DNA of 64,000 nucleotides from contig JAQFVV010012536.1 of NCBI GenBank assembly GCA_028023455.1, positions 950,001 through 1,014,000 on the forward strand, given 5' to 3'. The stretch comes from Epiperipatus broadwayi. Its lineage: Eukaryota > Onychophora > Udeonychophora > Euonychophora > Peripatidae. The notes beneath the pieces were generated by a model. That model did not search any database and was not told where the DNA came from. It saw only the letters and a program-made list of their open reading frames with translations. Made by a program: the position numbers and the translations under genes. Shown piece by piece: positions 48,010 through 60,639 of this stretch; positions within the stretch are counted from its first letter, which is position 1; every line of letters starts with the position of its first letter.

Positions 48010-48715
48010 TCGCTGTTTCTTGATAGATTTTCGCTTGAATGACGTAGAAAAAAAATTTCAGTTCGGTTCAGTTAAATAGAACTGTTAAGCTAAATCTGCT
48101 TCTTGAATTCTCAAATATCAAATGACCTTCCTTTAATAAGATAAATGTATTTTAAAAATTAACACAATAGTTGAGTGGTGATTCACTAGATAAAGGTTTC
48201 TGGCTTAATTCTCAGTTCAATAAAGCATTGGGAAAAAAATGCATTTGACTCATTAAATAGATGTCTTGTATCAATCTGGGACTTGAGTGTTTGAATGTCA
48301 CATGTTTTTTTCTTCTTTAAATAAGACTAATATTATGATTAGTTTAGTTCGGTGGGAGAATGGTAGACTCAAAGTTAAAAATTCCAGGGATTGATTTCCA
48401 GTTGATTAAAAGAGAAATAAATCCAATTGTATCACTGAAATAAAACAGTTGTGATCAGTCTTTCACTTAAGGGATCTATATAGACTTCTCTTCAGTAAGT
48501 ACACACGCAATTTGTTACTTATATAAGACAAAAAAAAAATGTAGGTTCATTAGATCACCTAAAATTTTTATTGATACTCATGGAGGCTAGAAGAATTGAG
48601 GTTTGGTCTCCTAAGAGATTGTATATTTTAAAATGAAAGTTTTTACTCTACTTTAATGAAAGGACATTAATTTAGCTAAAGGTAATCAGTACATTGTAAA
48701 TATCACATGATCACC
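48010..48715. other. AT-rich stretch with weak tRNA-like strings
   Basis: GGTGGGAGAATGGTAGACTC at 48,351 and GTTGAGTGGTGATTCACTAG at 48,170 look like decayed A-box regions of old tRNA-derived elements. Neither has a convincing B box. Confidence 0.3.
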
Positions 48716-48721
48716 ATTTAA

Positions 48722-48921
48722 AACTGGCAAAACTCTCCATATGGTTTTGCCACTCAGTGCAAGCCAGAGTAATCAATGAATACCAGAAAGCTTGTATTGC
48801 CACTCAGGGCAAGTCAGAGTAATCAATGGATGCCAAAAGGCTTGCACAAACCTTCTGGCATTCATTGATTACTCTGGCTTCCACTAAGTGGCAATACTGT
48901 ATGGAGAGTTTTGCCTGTTTT
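48722..48921. mobile_element. Family B foldback, short
   Basis: The left arm is AACTGGCAAAACTCTCCATA, then GCCAGAGTAATCAATGA, then a partial direct second copy. The right arm is CCTTCTGGCATTCATTGATT, TGGAGAGTTTTGCCTGTTTT. The left arm contains a tandem duplication (GCCACTCAG.GCAAG occurs twice). Confidence 0.75.
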
Positions 48922-49020
48922 ACATTGTAAATAGATACAACTTTTTTAAAACTTATAAACAAAGACTTCCCCTATTCTAATTTATTTTATATTTGTTGTA
49001 AAAGCAGATTTGTGTAGAGT

Positions 49021-49711
49021 GTAAAATGTAATGAGCTTAGGGCAACCCTTGTGAGATTGACTGCATGGTATTTAAGGATGGAAAATTTCTACCATTAAGA
49101 GTGATGTGCAACTCACAATTCAAGAGTAGGTTGGTGATTAGGTATAACAGAGTAGGTAGAATGGTGGTGTTAATGAGCATTTGAATAAATAGGTTAATTA
49201 AAACTGAATCAAAAGCTGCTTATACGTCAAGCTGGACTGCAATGGAACTGTGTTTAATTTTTTTAAACTGAGCTTAGAATTGTCATAAATATGAGTGCTG
49301 CTTGGCTGGTGAAAGAACCTTTTTTGGCAAACTGTACAAGATAATAATGGAAATTTCTATGGTGAATTTGGTCTTGATTACTTTTTCCAAGTATTTTTAT
49401 GGCTAGTGTGTCCATGGAGATAAGATGGAGGATGGTTAGATCAGATGTACCCTCATGTTTTTTAGTGAAATACACTATGGTAATTGGATACAAACTCTTT
49501 ACATTATATATCCTCTGGGGTAGGACATTGACCAGATCACCATTATACAGTCTAGTGAAATAACTAAGATAACTTAAGATAAATGCAGGAATTCCATGAG
49601 GCCCAGGGTTACAAGATTTTTCAATAATGGCAAGTATGATGGCAAATTGGCTGGTTTGGAAAGGCATATTAGTTTCCTGTGGTCCAAAACAGTGTACTGA
49701 TGGAATGAATG

Positions 49712-49712
<1 letters not shown>
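49021..49712 (-). pseudogene. LINE reverse transcriptase fragment
   Basis: Minus strand. From 49,712: SCNPGPHGIPAFILSYLSYF (the SPGPDGIP block before RT motif 1), then HEGTSDLTILHLISMDTLAI (aligned with S-x-NYRPISL..KI-E), then a frameshift and VQFAKKGSFTSQAAL (aligned with QxGFxxGRSTxSQ). Further on, VQLDV-stop-AAFDSV is RT motif A with a stop inside, and SISQGLP is motif B (QGSPLSP). The catalytic YADD is missing, cut off downstream. The clade resembles Jockey/CR1-type elements. The start of the match abuts an ATT microsatellite. It has several stops and cannot work. Confidence 0.85.
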
Positions 49713-49778
<66 letters not shown>

Positions 49779-49814
49779 GTTGTTGTTGTTGTTGTTGTTA
49801 TTAGTATTATTATA
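49713..49814. repeat. (ATT)n-(GTT)n microsatellite
   Basis: About 22 ATT units followed by 7 GTT units. Confidence 0.95.
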
Positions 49815-49993
49815 TCAAAATGATTTATTTATTTTAAATTTTTGTCAGAAGACCAAGAGCAAAGACATCGATTTCAATTAGACTTTTCAATGGATTTCTT
49901 TTAAACAGCTGAAAAAATATTTACTTTAAATATATTTAATGTATGTATAATGATTTTATACATAGTCATATACAAATGTAATAAAAACAGACT

Positions 49994-50408
<415 letters not shown>

Positions 50409-50419
50409 AATCTAATATG

Positions 50420-51330
50420 AGCATTATTCTCATTTCCGTAAACCTATATTTAAAATGATTATATAACAAATATAATTATTTAATCCCCATTTGAAAATAT
50501 TAAGGCAGTTAATTTTTTTTTCCAATACTAAATTACTACTTATTTTAAATTGCGACTACTAACAGATATCTTTAAATTTTTGTAGCAAGTATAATAAAAC
50601 GTACCTACAATAGCAGTACTATTATGAAATGCCCAAATAAAAATTTCCTAGACTCCTGGTTACGTTATTTTGAAAATCCCGTCGCATCTGGGATTTCCCT
50701 CTTTTATTTAATTCCTACTTTTATATATAATAAAAAACCATTTACATTTTGTAATAAAATACGCAATAGTTAATGTATACTTTAAAAATAGCTAATTGCT
50801 TTTTATTTAACAATAGTCTTTATATATATATATATATATAATTTAAATGATTCACAAAATTAATCCTTTATAACTGTAGCAACAGCTAATTTTAATTTTT
50901 ATAATTACATTTATTTTCATTTTATCCAATTATTCAATTATTATAAAAGCATTAATTTCTTTGTAATTTTACCTCTCGTTCTTAATGTTAATTTTTTCAA
51001 TCAAATCTTTTTTAGCGCTCTACTTCTGTTTGTATTTATTATTATTTCTTTCTGTTAATCTCTTCTCACTATTTTCAAATATTATTATACTATACGAAAA
51101 TTGATACATTAGATGTTTTATCTCCAAAGTTAATTCATTTATTATCAAAATATCACCCGCTTTACAACTTATCTACGATATCTAATCAAAGAAACGGATA
51201 TATAAAACTTTTCTCCTTTTAATGCAAAAAGCTAAACAAAACAAAACATTAAATCTTAGAAGTGTATTCAGATTCAGAAAGTTCAAGTAAATATCTCTTT
51301 TACTAAACTATATTTTACTTTTTTAAAATA
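50420..51330. other. AT-rich stretch, no feature seen
   Basis: An AT run lies at 50,822-50,840. Nothing else supported. Confidence 0.45.
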
Positions 51331-51334
51331 GTAA

Positions 51335-51620
51335 ATATAGGGGGTTGAACTCAGACTTTCAAGGACCTTTCAACTATCCACACTATTTCATACCGCTGAT
51401 ACATATGACCCCACACATTTAGAATACATAAATAATCACCAATATTCGTATTTCGTGCTAAACCAGCACTCATCAGTTGGTCCAGATTATCATCTGCCAC
51501 ATATATGTACAATCAGTACTCAGTTTATATTAAGATAGCAAACCCTCATACTTTAATGGACAAGCCTCAATCTACTCCAACCTCCAACTCTTCAGCATCC
51601 ATACCATCAAATACATTTTA
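51335..51620 (+). mobile_element. Family C copy
   Basis: Starts ATATAGGGGGTTGAACTCAG and follows the family order: TCATACCGCTGATACATATG, TTCGTATTTCGTGCTAAACC, GCACTCATCAGTTGGTCC, CAGTTTATATTAAGATAGCA, CAACTCTTCAGCATCCATAC. Confidence 0.8.
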
Positions 51621-52129
51621 AGACCAATGAAAAAAAATATTAATCTTTCTTCTCTCTATTCTCTCATCAATAGCTGCTGTCATTCTAATTTAATCCCTCT
51701 CCCTATATTTTTAAAGACTGACTACTCCACAAATATAATTATCTCAAAACCATAAAAAGGCCCCAGTATTTAACAACCGAATTTGTTGTATGAAGATGTT
51801 TTTTTTTATATAGAAACTATAATTATTGAAGAAAAACCGAATGATCATTTACCTAAATCATCAATAACATTATGATTACCAATTTATTCTATCATGTCTC
51901 CTCCCTCCCTCACGTCTTTAATAATTTAACCTTATTTTTATCAATTGGTGTGTTTTGAACTTTTTTTATCTATCTGTTGAAGATAAAAAATAAAAGAAGA
52001 AGAAGAATAAAAATCAGAAGGCTTATTACTTTTTTTTTACGATAAAAATTAAAAGACTTATTACTAGGGAAATGTTATGCGATATTGAACGACCATATGA
52101 TGGTGTTTTTTTTTTTAAAAAAAATACAA

Positions 52130-52490
52130 CTTTATTCAAAAGGTTAACTGGATTTACACTGAAAACCAATATATAGTTGCACGTCACCAATCAGAGAGCA
52201 CAATGTGTATCTTGGTCTGCACGGTCATGCAGTAGGTCACCTAGTCCAATGAAGGTTCTTTAATGAGTGTCCAACCATAGATTCAAGTCAAAATGTCCCT
52301 GCACACTGCTATTAGTCTCTTGTGGAAACACGACTCCCCAACAGCAACCTTCATTAGAACAAGCTCAATCATTTGGAAGCGCTATTTGAACCCATGTGTC
52401 ATGATACAAACGATCAGGATTTGAATACGAAAATCTTGTTTTTTAGCTTATTACTTTACCACTGCCTTACCTAAACAAGACAATATAATT
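52130..52490 (-). other. GC-richer repeat with tRNA-like box
   Basis: On the minus strand, AAGGCAGTGGTAAAGTAATA and TATTCAAATCCTGATCG (52,420-52,480) resemble A and B boxes. The rest (CACCAATCAGAGAGCACAAT, GGTCATGCAGTAGGTCACC) is less AT-rich and is bounded by unrelated AT DNA. Probably an old SINE of a second family. Confidence 0.4.
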
Positions 52491-52814
52491 TAATGAATAG
52501 TTGCGTCACTTTCTGTTGACCTTAAACGTTAAAACCTTCAGTTCTCCAGTCGTAAAAAGTAATTAAGACTATTTAAGATGCATTATTATTATTATTATTA
52601 TGTGGAAAAAAATATTTAATTTTATTTTCTACATATAAACATATTATGAAGCTATAACAAAAAAATAATAGAAAAATAAGAAGTCACTATTATTAGCATC
52701 TTAAATAACATTACCTAATTGACAAATAAGACCACTTTCATTACGTGACATATTTACAAAGGAAAAAAAAGATGATATTGCATTAATTATGGCATTTATG
52801 AAACATATATAATG

Positions 52815-52877
52815 TTAAACCACTAAACATCACATGAAATAAGAAATAGTGATAAATGTGATGGTTTAGTGGTTTAA
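52815..52877. mobile_element. Tiny palindrome with family B flank motif
   Basis: TTAAACCACTAAACATCACA on the left and the complement at 52,856-52,877, with a 20-bp loop. The string AAACCACTAAATATCACATG also begins the family B fragment at 12,790. Confidence 0.7.
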
Positions 52878-53064
52878 TACCAATCCTGCCTAATAGGATA
52901 GTGATGACTATGGTTATTAAAGAATCAAAGATACCAAAATGTATAGGTACTGAACTGAGTTCAGACCTATATGACTATACAAGCTAATAAGCTTGGATTG
53001 AAAATACTATTGTGTTTTCAATTTTAGACTCATAGTTTTGTCGTTAAGTAGAGATAAAAGGTGG

Positions 53065-53277
53065 CTGCTGGAGGGTTGCATTAGATCCTCAGATCTAGGT
53101 GCAGTGCTCTCATATCCTAGGCTCCTCACTGATGAAAATCACAAGCTAGAAACTAGTCTGGGGATATTGGATGAGCAGGCACTAGGTAGGGATTTTATGC
53201 AAAAAACCTTCTTGCATCCATTGTTTACTCTGGTTTGCACTGAGTGGCTCTATTGTTTGGAGAGTTTTTCCTGTTTT
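53065..53277 (+). mobile_element. Family B copy
   Basis: GGAGGGTTGCATTAGATCCT, CTCCTCACTGATGA, AGAAACTAGTCTGGGGATAT, GGATGAGCAGGCACTAGGTA and TTGTTTGGAGAGTTTTTCC follow the order of the 8-kb copy closely. Confidence 0.8.
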
Positions 53278-53639
53278 GACATATATGATGTCTTTGTTAA
53301 TTTAAATTAATAACAAAAGGAAGTGCAGTAATCTGCCATGCCTAAAACCTAAATTCTAATCAGAAAACTTTTTTTTCCCTTGTGTAACATAAATATTTTA
53401 TTATTAATTTAAATTAGTAGCAAAAAAAAAAAAAAACAATATGCGTTATATAAGAATGCAACAATTTTCCAGGATTAATTTTCAAATCCTGACCAGCAAA
53501 CTTGAATTTTTTTAGGATCATTATAATTAGGCCTAAAATTTTAATTTTTTGGTAGTCAATCCTTAGATGTTCAATATTAGTTGGTAAGTGTATACTTAGC
53601 TACTCTTAGATAGACTGTTGAAATCTTAAATTGGATTCC

Positions 53640-53812
53640 AAGAGATTGTACAAGACCTAGAAAGAGACCACATGTCAGATGAATGGACAAAATAAGAAAG
53701 TGTGCTGATGTGATGTGGAGAAAAGAGACTGGAGATCAGCGAAGATGGATTGAATTTGGAAAGGCCTTCATCCCGCAATGGATCGGTAATTATTGAAAAT
53801 GATGAATGATTA
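53640..53812 (+). pseudogene. LINE ORF2 C-terminal tail
   Basis: Plus strand frame: RPRKRPHVR, stop (TGA), MDKIRKCADVMWRKETGDQR, RWIEFGKAFIPQWIGNY, stop. This is the conserved C-terminal tail downstream of the RT domain in many APE-type LINEs. The TGA stands where family members have Trp (RW-x-D), consistent with TGG to TGA. No RT domain is visible upstream, so the copy is 5' truncated. Confidence 0.75.
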
Positions 53813-53829
53813 ATTAGAAGTAAAGCAAA

Positions 53830-56805
53830 GACGGGGAAAGACTTAAAAAATCCTCATCAGCTGGCAATTGAATGAATGGATGAACTTCTTCCTTATTATT
53901 CCTCATTGGAAAACAAGAAAGGCCTTTTCCCAGATATTTATAGATAGCTATACTTTTTACCTATATTATGCAAATTTATTCTGCCAATAGAACATTTTTT
54001 TAAAATCATTTATTTACAGCAGTCTATTTATTCAATAAATATTAAAATAATTATTGACCATTCTATTAATTGAGTTAGAAATTTTAATATTTAATTTAGT
54101 CGCAAATGTAAATTTAAAATTTAAATTAATAAAGTTCAAATATATATACATACGAATGATTATCTCCACTTTTAATCTTTCATTTTCTTTTTTCATATTC
54201 ATGATTTGATATTCTTTAGAAATTGGGACAATTGCATACATTAGCAAAAAACAACAACTTGCTAATGACTTTTAAGATGTATTCTTAATAAACAGGTCTT
54301 CTCGGTAAAGTCACTGACGCGGTGGTAACTTTGCAAATAAATTTGCGTAATGCACATTAAGATAAAACAATGACGTGTGCGTTTAGAAAGCTAGATGACT
54401 TTGGCCCAAGTGAGAAGTATTGGTTAAATTACAGCTTTGAGGTTATAATATGGTTTTATTTCTATGTCTGCAAGTGTGTAAAGTGAAAATAAGATTGATC
54501 TTAATTGATATATATAATACACAAACTAGGGCTCATTGCATTTAAAGTATAGCTCTAAAATTCATATCCTCGAATAAATTATATTAATAAGGAGATAAGT
54601 AACGGTCAACTAACACTGCTGAAAATTATAGTATTCGATTGTCTAATTCTTCATTCTGAGAACTTAATATCGATTTACATATACTATATAGTTGAATCAT
54701 TGCATAGTTTGGCGAAGGCAGTAAACGTCCATCTTAAAGTCGATTCTGGCGAACAATAAGGCCATTTACCCTTTATTAGTAGTAGTAGTAGTGATTTTTA
54801 TAGCCTAAAATAATGCTACTATAGATTGGTATTTGTATATGTTATTGTAGGATATATTTTGATAGATGCAATAATTAATTATTAAATAGATTTCCAAACA
54901 CTTTGTTAATACGAATACATACTTTAATTTAATTCAAGACATTTACGCATAATCTACAATTATTTTGTTTATATTATAGGCATAGGCGTAGCCGTGTATC
55001 CTTCCGGCAAAAAAGTTAATGTACATATATGGTAAAAAGATATAACAGTTTTTAAATAATTGCACTGTTAGTTAAATGCTGTATAAAGAACGGCAAGAAG
55101 TAAATTTTTTAAAAATATATATACTCGATTTTATCAATAATTTAAAATCTATTTTAACAATTTTACTTAGACATGATAGCCAATAATAAATTATTTAAAT
55201 TCAGTTAAGGAAATCAAACAAAACAAAGTTTGCTAAATGATAACACAAAATTATATGTTCTTAATTAATTAAACCCTACTAAAGTTTATAAATTAAATTT
55301 ACCGTTAATTAAGATGTTTGACATATTTCCTTAAGAAATTAATGGTAATCAAATATTATCGTTAAGTCGTAGAACTTTTCTTTATAAAGAAATGGATTTG
55401 CCTAGTGATAAAAACTTAATTTACGTACATTAAGCTAACACTACTCGCACGAGATACAGTCACATATATATATACGCAATCGTCCATATATACATAAACT
55501 GTAAAAATGAATATCTATTTGTATTTATAGAATGATATATATAGTCTTACCTTTTCGAAATCGATTTCAATTTTTGTTTTGCTTGCTTTCAAATACACTT
55601 TTATACACCTAATGTATATCCTATTTTATTAGTGAACAATGTAGAGCGATATTAAGTAATTTTTATACTTTTTTTTAATGTTGGCAAGGCTAATAATATT
55701 TAATTTACATATCCCACGCCTTCATAATTATCAAATTATTGATAATAAACAATACTATGACATGTTTACTAATAACTTTTTGTAACATCTAATTTACAGT
55801 GGAGTGAACATTAAAATTGTTCGTCATTATCTCGATTTTTTTTTTAAAAAATAAATAATCTTTCAACAAGATTTGATATTTAAAAATGTTGAATTTATCT
55901 CCTAACGTAATATAAAAACTCATTATATATATTTTATAACAAAGCTTTAAAAAAAAATGTTTGTGTATAAAACTGAATTAAATTATTGTCAATATAAATG
56001 TTTTTAATCACAATGTGGGATCATATCTCTTATATTTGATAACTATTGTAATTATCACAGACATGCCTTCTAAGTCTAATTGCACATATATGAGTATATA
56101 TGTGTATTTTTTTCGTACCAGCTTACATATAAATTGCGTACATATGATAATTTATTTTTGAAACGCAGGTGTATCGATTTCAAGCGTTCAATGGATTATT
56201 AATTGACAGTAACAATAAATAAAAAAAATACATCCTGATTTATTTTAACAAATATTTTTTATTGATTTTCAAATTTCATCTCTTTTAAAAAGTGTTTCAT
56301 TTTAGGAATAATGAGCTCTTATGCACGCGCGCACACAAATACATACCGTAATAAAATCATTAAACTATGTAAATGATATAAATATATAAATGTGGGATCT
56401 CCCTTATTGTCTTATTTATATATGTGTATAAACATATATGTGCTTCAAATGCACCTAATGTTAGGTAACTTTAATGAAATGTTTAAAAGAATAAAAATAA
56501 CCGAAAAAATGCTATTCGAAATGGCAGACATACCATAAATTGGCTAGGGATATTATTTATTATTATATATTGATATTTTGAATATTGCAGTGTTTATTCC
56601 AGAGTTTTTGTTTATATATATTTAAGTAAATATAATACAAAACATCATTATATAACATGGACAATCTCATATATTTATTTATTTATAAGAAAACTATATA
56701 AATGCTTTTTAGGCAAATACTCTATGCCCTTCTCAGTGTGAATATAATCTATTTTAAAGCTTCCACTTACATTACCATATTTGGTGATATATATAAATAC
56801 ATGAA
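53830..56805. other. 3-kb AT-rich stretch, no gene
   Basis: A short AGT run lies at 54,777-54,791. The Met-rich minus-strand frame at 54.0-54.25 kb has no domain. No array or palindrome of note. Confidence 0.45.
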
Positions 56806-56809
56806 AGCA

Positions 56810-57024
56810 CACTTAAACAATACCGATATTAATAACAATCAACAATTCCAGTCTGTTGCCAAGGCAACCTCCTTTTAACAATAAATATAGAAATCCACCC
56901 TTATCCATGATCTAATATGTTTATATAGACATTAAAGATTGGAACTTGACTACAGAGAGTAAAATTATTAATTCATAGAATTTTAAATCTCATTAAACAG
57001 GTAAATATAACCTGTTCTGAAAGC
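56810..57024 (-). repeat. Dispersed repeat, right copy of an inverted pair
   Basis: On the minus strand, TTCAGAACAGGTTATATTTA, GGAGGTTGCCTTGGCAACAG and GATTGTTGATTG/ATATCGGTATTGTTTAAG blocks match 5455-5675. The middle is diverged. Confidence 0.65.
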
Positions 57025-57029
57025 AAACT

Positions 57030-58195
57030 AACAAATAGTCAATTATAACTTTTAAATTGCAATTATAAGTTTCAAACTTCACTCTAACTATTCATATATA
57101 AGAACTTGGGTTTGAAGCACATGAGAATCTTTTACTTCAAGAAAAACATCCAACAAGAGTTATTATAGGTTAATGAGACAACTTGTTTAGCCTCAGGGAT
57201 TGTCAATTAGTAGTAATTAATAATTTTTACCTATATCAAAAGCTAAAAGTTATCTCTGTTTATGTGGATCTAATCTCATTTCTATTTTTTATTATTATAA
57301 TCCATGGAAATATTTAATTCAACACATATATGTATATATGCATTTAAATATATGAATAATTTTAATCAAGTGCATGTGTGAAAATAAAAGTAAAAAAAAA
57401 TAATGGTTAATTACCAGACGGTATGTGATATTTAAGCACTACAGATGAGACGTTGAGCTTTTATTGAGGAATCTTTAGCTCTCAGGTATGTCACTCAACA
57501 ATTAGGTTAAACAAACTGTACAGGAAAAAAATAATGGGAGACATATGTTGATCAACACTAGAACTGGCAAATTGTATTTTGATTAAAGAAGCTTTATAAT
57601 CCAGCACTGCATTAAAGTACACTAAACAATTTGATTCAGATACATAGCAAATAGTTGTTTACAAAGTGTTAATAAATTATGTTTTTTGTAATAAAATGAT
57701 TAGCATTTAATTAAATATATACATTTTTATAAAGGCACTGATGGATCATTTTCCAAAAAGTAATTTGTCTCCAAGAATAATAGTTCAATATTTAGATTGC
57801 ATGTTGGTATGATCATATATTTTATATTATTCACTTGGATCATTCAGAGTGTATATTCAATCAATTCAATTTTGTAGAAATACAGCAAATGAATCTTTAT
57901 TCTGATGTCATGCTTTTCATTGTTTCTAATGTATGAGTAAATGTTCTAGCCATAAGAAAAACAGGTTTTATGGCTCCAGAGTGGTTATTGACACAGAAAA
58001 TTGTAAACCTTAATAAACATTTTAACATATCATTAGGAATTTGTAATTTGCTTTCTATGGACTCTTAATAAAAATAATTATAACATAGATGTGACAAAAG
58101 TCCTGATTGAAGATAACAAGATATTATAGGTTATTATTTGGTAATGCATTTTCAGTGAAAGTGACATTTCATGATATAATTTCTTGGGAGTGCAT
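57030..58195. other. AT-rich stretch, no gene
   Basis: Nothing supported. Confidence 0.45.
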
Positions 58196-58199
58196 AAGA

Positions 58200-58285
58200 A
58201 CTTGGCGGGCCAGACCTTCAAGCACCAGAATCAATCCTGGGATCTTTTAATCTCAAGTTCAAAGCTCTAACACTGCGCCAAACTT
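58200..58285 (-). mobile_element. Degenerate tRNA-like SINE fragment
   Basis: On the minus strand, TTTGGCGCAGTGTTAGAGC (A-box-like) is followed by CCCAGGATTGATTCTGGTG (B-box-like, GGTTCRANTCC with changes). No clear tail. Confidence 0.45.
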
Positions 58286-59211
58286 CAAGATATAAAAGTC
58301 CTGTAAGTGCTATAACTTAATTTAATGGTACACATGCTGACTCAATGCACAGCAATATGATATTTGCCTAGACAAGATATTGAATAAGATATGTTTTCAA
58401 ATATTTTTGCAATTAGTGAAAATCCACTTAAAATATTTTGAAACTTCATCATCATCATCATATTCAATCATTATCAGTCTACTGCAGAGTAAATGTTTCT
58501 CCAAGTTTAACCCAACATCTGTGTCCCTAGTCTTTCTCTCTTCATCATACCAACAAACTTTTTATTAAGTTTATCCATCTTCAATATGGTCACTCTTTGG
58601 GTCTTTTAAATCTCTTGATAACCAATTAAAAACTTCAACTATCCATCTGTTTTTATCTTCTATAAATATGTCCAGAACAGCTCCTTTTAATCGTTTAGGT
58701 CTTTGAAATGATATTAATGATACCTATTTGTTCTGTCAACCATGTATTTGGTTATTTTGAAGATACTGGTAATAATAAACAGTAGCATTACATTGGAAGC
58801 TGTTTTAATGAGGATGTTCATTCATAGATAGAATATATATATACTGATCCATAAACAATAAAAAAAAACATCATTGGAAAAAATATAAAGTGAAAATATT
58901 AATTGTGTCTGTGTAAACAGTATTAATAATATATACAATTAAATAAAGAAAACTCAAACGCCTCAAAAACAGTCAGAGATATGCATCCCAAAATCTAAAG
59001 ATGAACAAGTATTTGCATTTTCACACTGTTTTAGAAACACATAGAAACCTACAGAAAATTAAATCTAAAATTAAAAAATTAAATCTAAGATTATTCTTAT
59101 ATATATTCACACATTATCTAAAAAATATGTGGTGTAATTTTTTTGTGATTTTATTTTTAAAATCGTTATTATTTTATGTATTATAGCAGTCCGAAAAGAA
59201 AGGAGTCTTAT

Positions 59212-59278
59212 CGTATCTGCCGTACAGGGTGCCACTAGGTTATTTGAACCTAGTGAATTTATATAGTAGGCAGATACG
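59212..59278. repeat. Nested hairpin
   Basis: Outer arms CGTATCTGCC (59,212-59,221) and GGCAGATACG (59,269-59,278) enclose inner arms CACTAGGTT (59,233-59,241) and AACCTAGTG (59,247-59,255). Both pairs are perfect. It falls in a GC-richer block that on the plus strand also reads as open codons after an acceptor-like TTATAG at 59,186. Confidence 0.7.
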
Positions 59279-59530
59279 TAAGTTAAGATTCACATTTTAC
59301 ATATTTTATTCAGACCATCAGCCCATGCCACTAGCTCAGTGAAATGCAGAGATTTATAAAATATAAATTCTTATTCAAAAATATTTTCAATATTAAAATT
59401 AAAAAAATAAAAGAAGCCACTGCCAGTAATTAACACACAAACATTTATTTATGCACATATAGATAAAATTGAGGAATAAATTTATTATTTTAGGTTGGTT
59501 ATTAATTTAATTTTTAAATATGTCTTTTTA

Positions 59531-60470
59531 GTTTGAACAATCCGCACAGATTTGTTTAATAATATTTTTAAGAGTGTTGAGTATGAATAAACTACATAGA
59601 TTGCATTTGAAAAGAAAATATTCTATCCCTGATTTAACCTTAGGCCAAAAGTTCACAGGCAAACCAACGTCAATCCATCTGATATATCGATGTATTCAAT
59701 GCAGCATGAAATACGACAGCACAAATACCATACTGTCAGGAATGTACATCTGAATAGCATGGTTAAAGAAGACATTGACTCTCGTCCAGACAGGAATACT
59801 ACATCTGTCTGATGAGAAGAGCAATAAAAAAAAAACTCCATAGGAAGGGACTGCATTTTCCATCTTACTATCCCATTCCATAGGCAAAAAGGGGGTGTGT
59901 GGCATATAATGTGATACTGCACGTAGCGAATCTCATACTACATCTACTAATTACACCAATACATCCAATCCATTGACCCAATTTAACTACGAAACAAATA
60001 ACCTAAGATTACCCTCCCTTAAACTAACATAACTTTGCAAATCTATGCAACCATTCATGCCCGACTTAAATTTAATATTTATATAAGTTCGCACAGATGA
60101 TTTTTATAAAAGTTTGTTTTTTAATGTTGAGTATAGATTGGCTACATAGATTACATGGTTAAAAACATTTCAAAATAAACATAAACAATCAAAATATAAA
60201 GTCATTGATGGAATTGCAGAGGGAAATTTACAAGAAACCCAATGGCATTCATCATAAGATGCCACATTGACACCAATAACTTAAAAGACATCCGCATAAA
60301 TACATTTTAGATACTCAACATAAGGTATCATTATTTACTGAATGTCTATATATTTCAATCAAATATGAAAATAAAAACATAATTAAACATTAACGAATCT
60401 ATGCAAGCATCTATACCCAACTTAAATTTAATACATTTAAATGATTTATACAATAAATATTACAAAAAAA
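59531..60470 (+). repeat. Degenerate duplicated blocks
   Basis: CGCACAGAT..TTTGTTT..GAGTAT.GATT/AATA..CTACATAGATT occurs near 59,540 and again near 60,090. ATCTATGCAA.CAT..ATRCCCRACTTAAATTTAAT occurs near 60,040 and 60,395. The sequence after the first block (59,650) is weakly similar to that at 60,225. Spacing varies (about 350-580 bp), so this is a decayed local duplication. Confidence 0.5.
59633..59809 (+). CDS. Possible C-terminal exon, unidentified
   Basis: A 58-codon open stretch follows a pyrimidine-containing, acceptor-like TTTAACCTTAG at 59,633-59,643. The peptide is hydrophilic (VHRQTNVNPSDISMYSM, HEIRQHKYHTV, NMVKED-type residues) and ends RPDRNTTSV before TGA-TGA. A terminal T-S-V is a class I PDZ-ligand pattern, common in cytoplasmic tails of receptors and adhesion proteins. 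Codon choice looks more coding-like than that of the two other forward frames or the long minus-strand frames, which I take to be shadows. I do not recognise the protein. It may instead be a fragment of the surrounding decayed duplication. Confidence 0.25.
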
Positions 60471-60639
60471 ATGGAAATGATTTTTAGCAAACTCAAATGT
60501 ATAAAAATTAAACATTAATAATTAATTTGAAAACTTAAAAGTCAGATAAAAGTTCATTTTAAAATTGAGGTTAGCTGAATATTAAAAGCTTGTCAAATCT
60601 TTAAAGTTCTTAATTACTTTTAGTAAAATTTTTCCATTT

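Noticed and set aside
59653-59922. Minus-strand frames of 69 and 89 codons at 59.7-59.9 kb
   Set aside because: They overlap each other and the better plus-strand frame, and their Cys/Phe/His content suggests antisense shadows.
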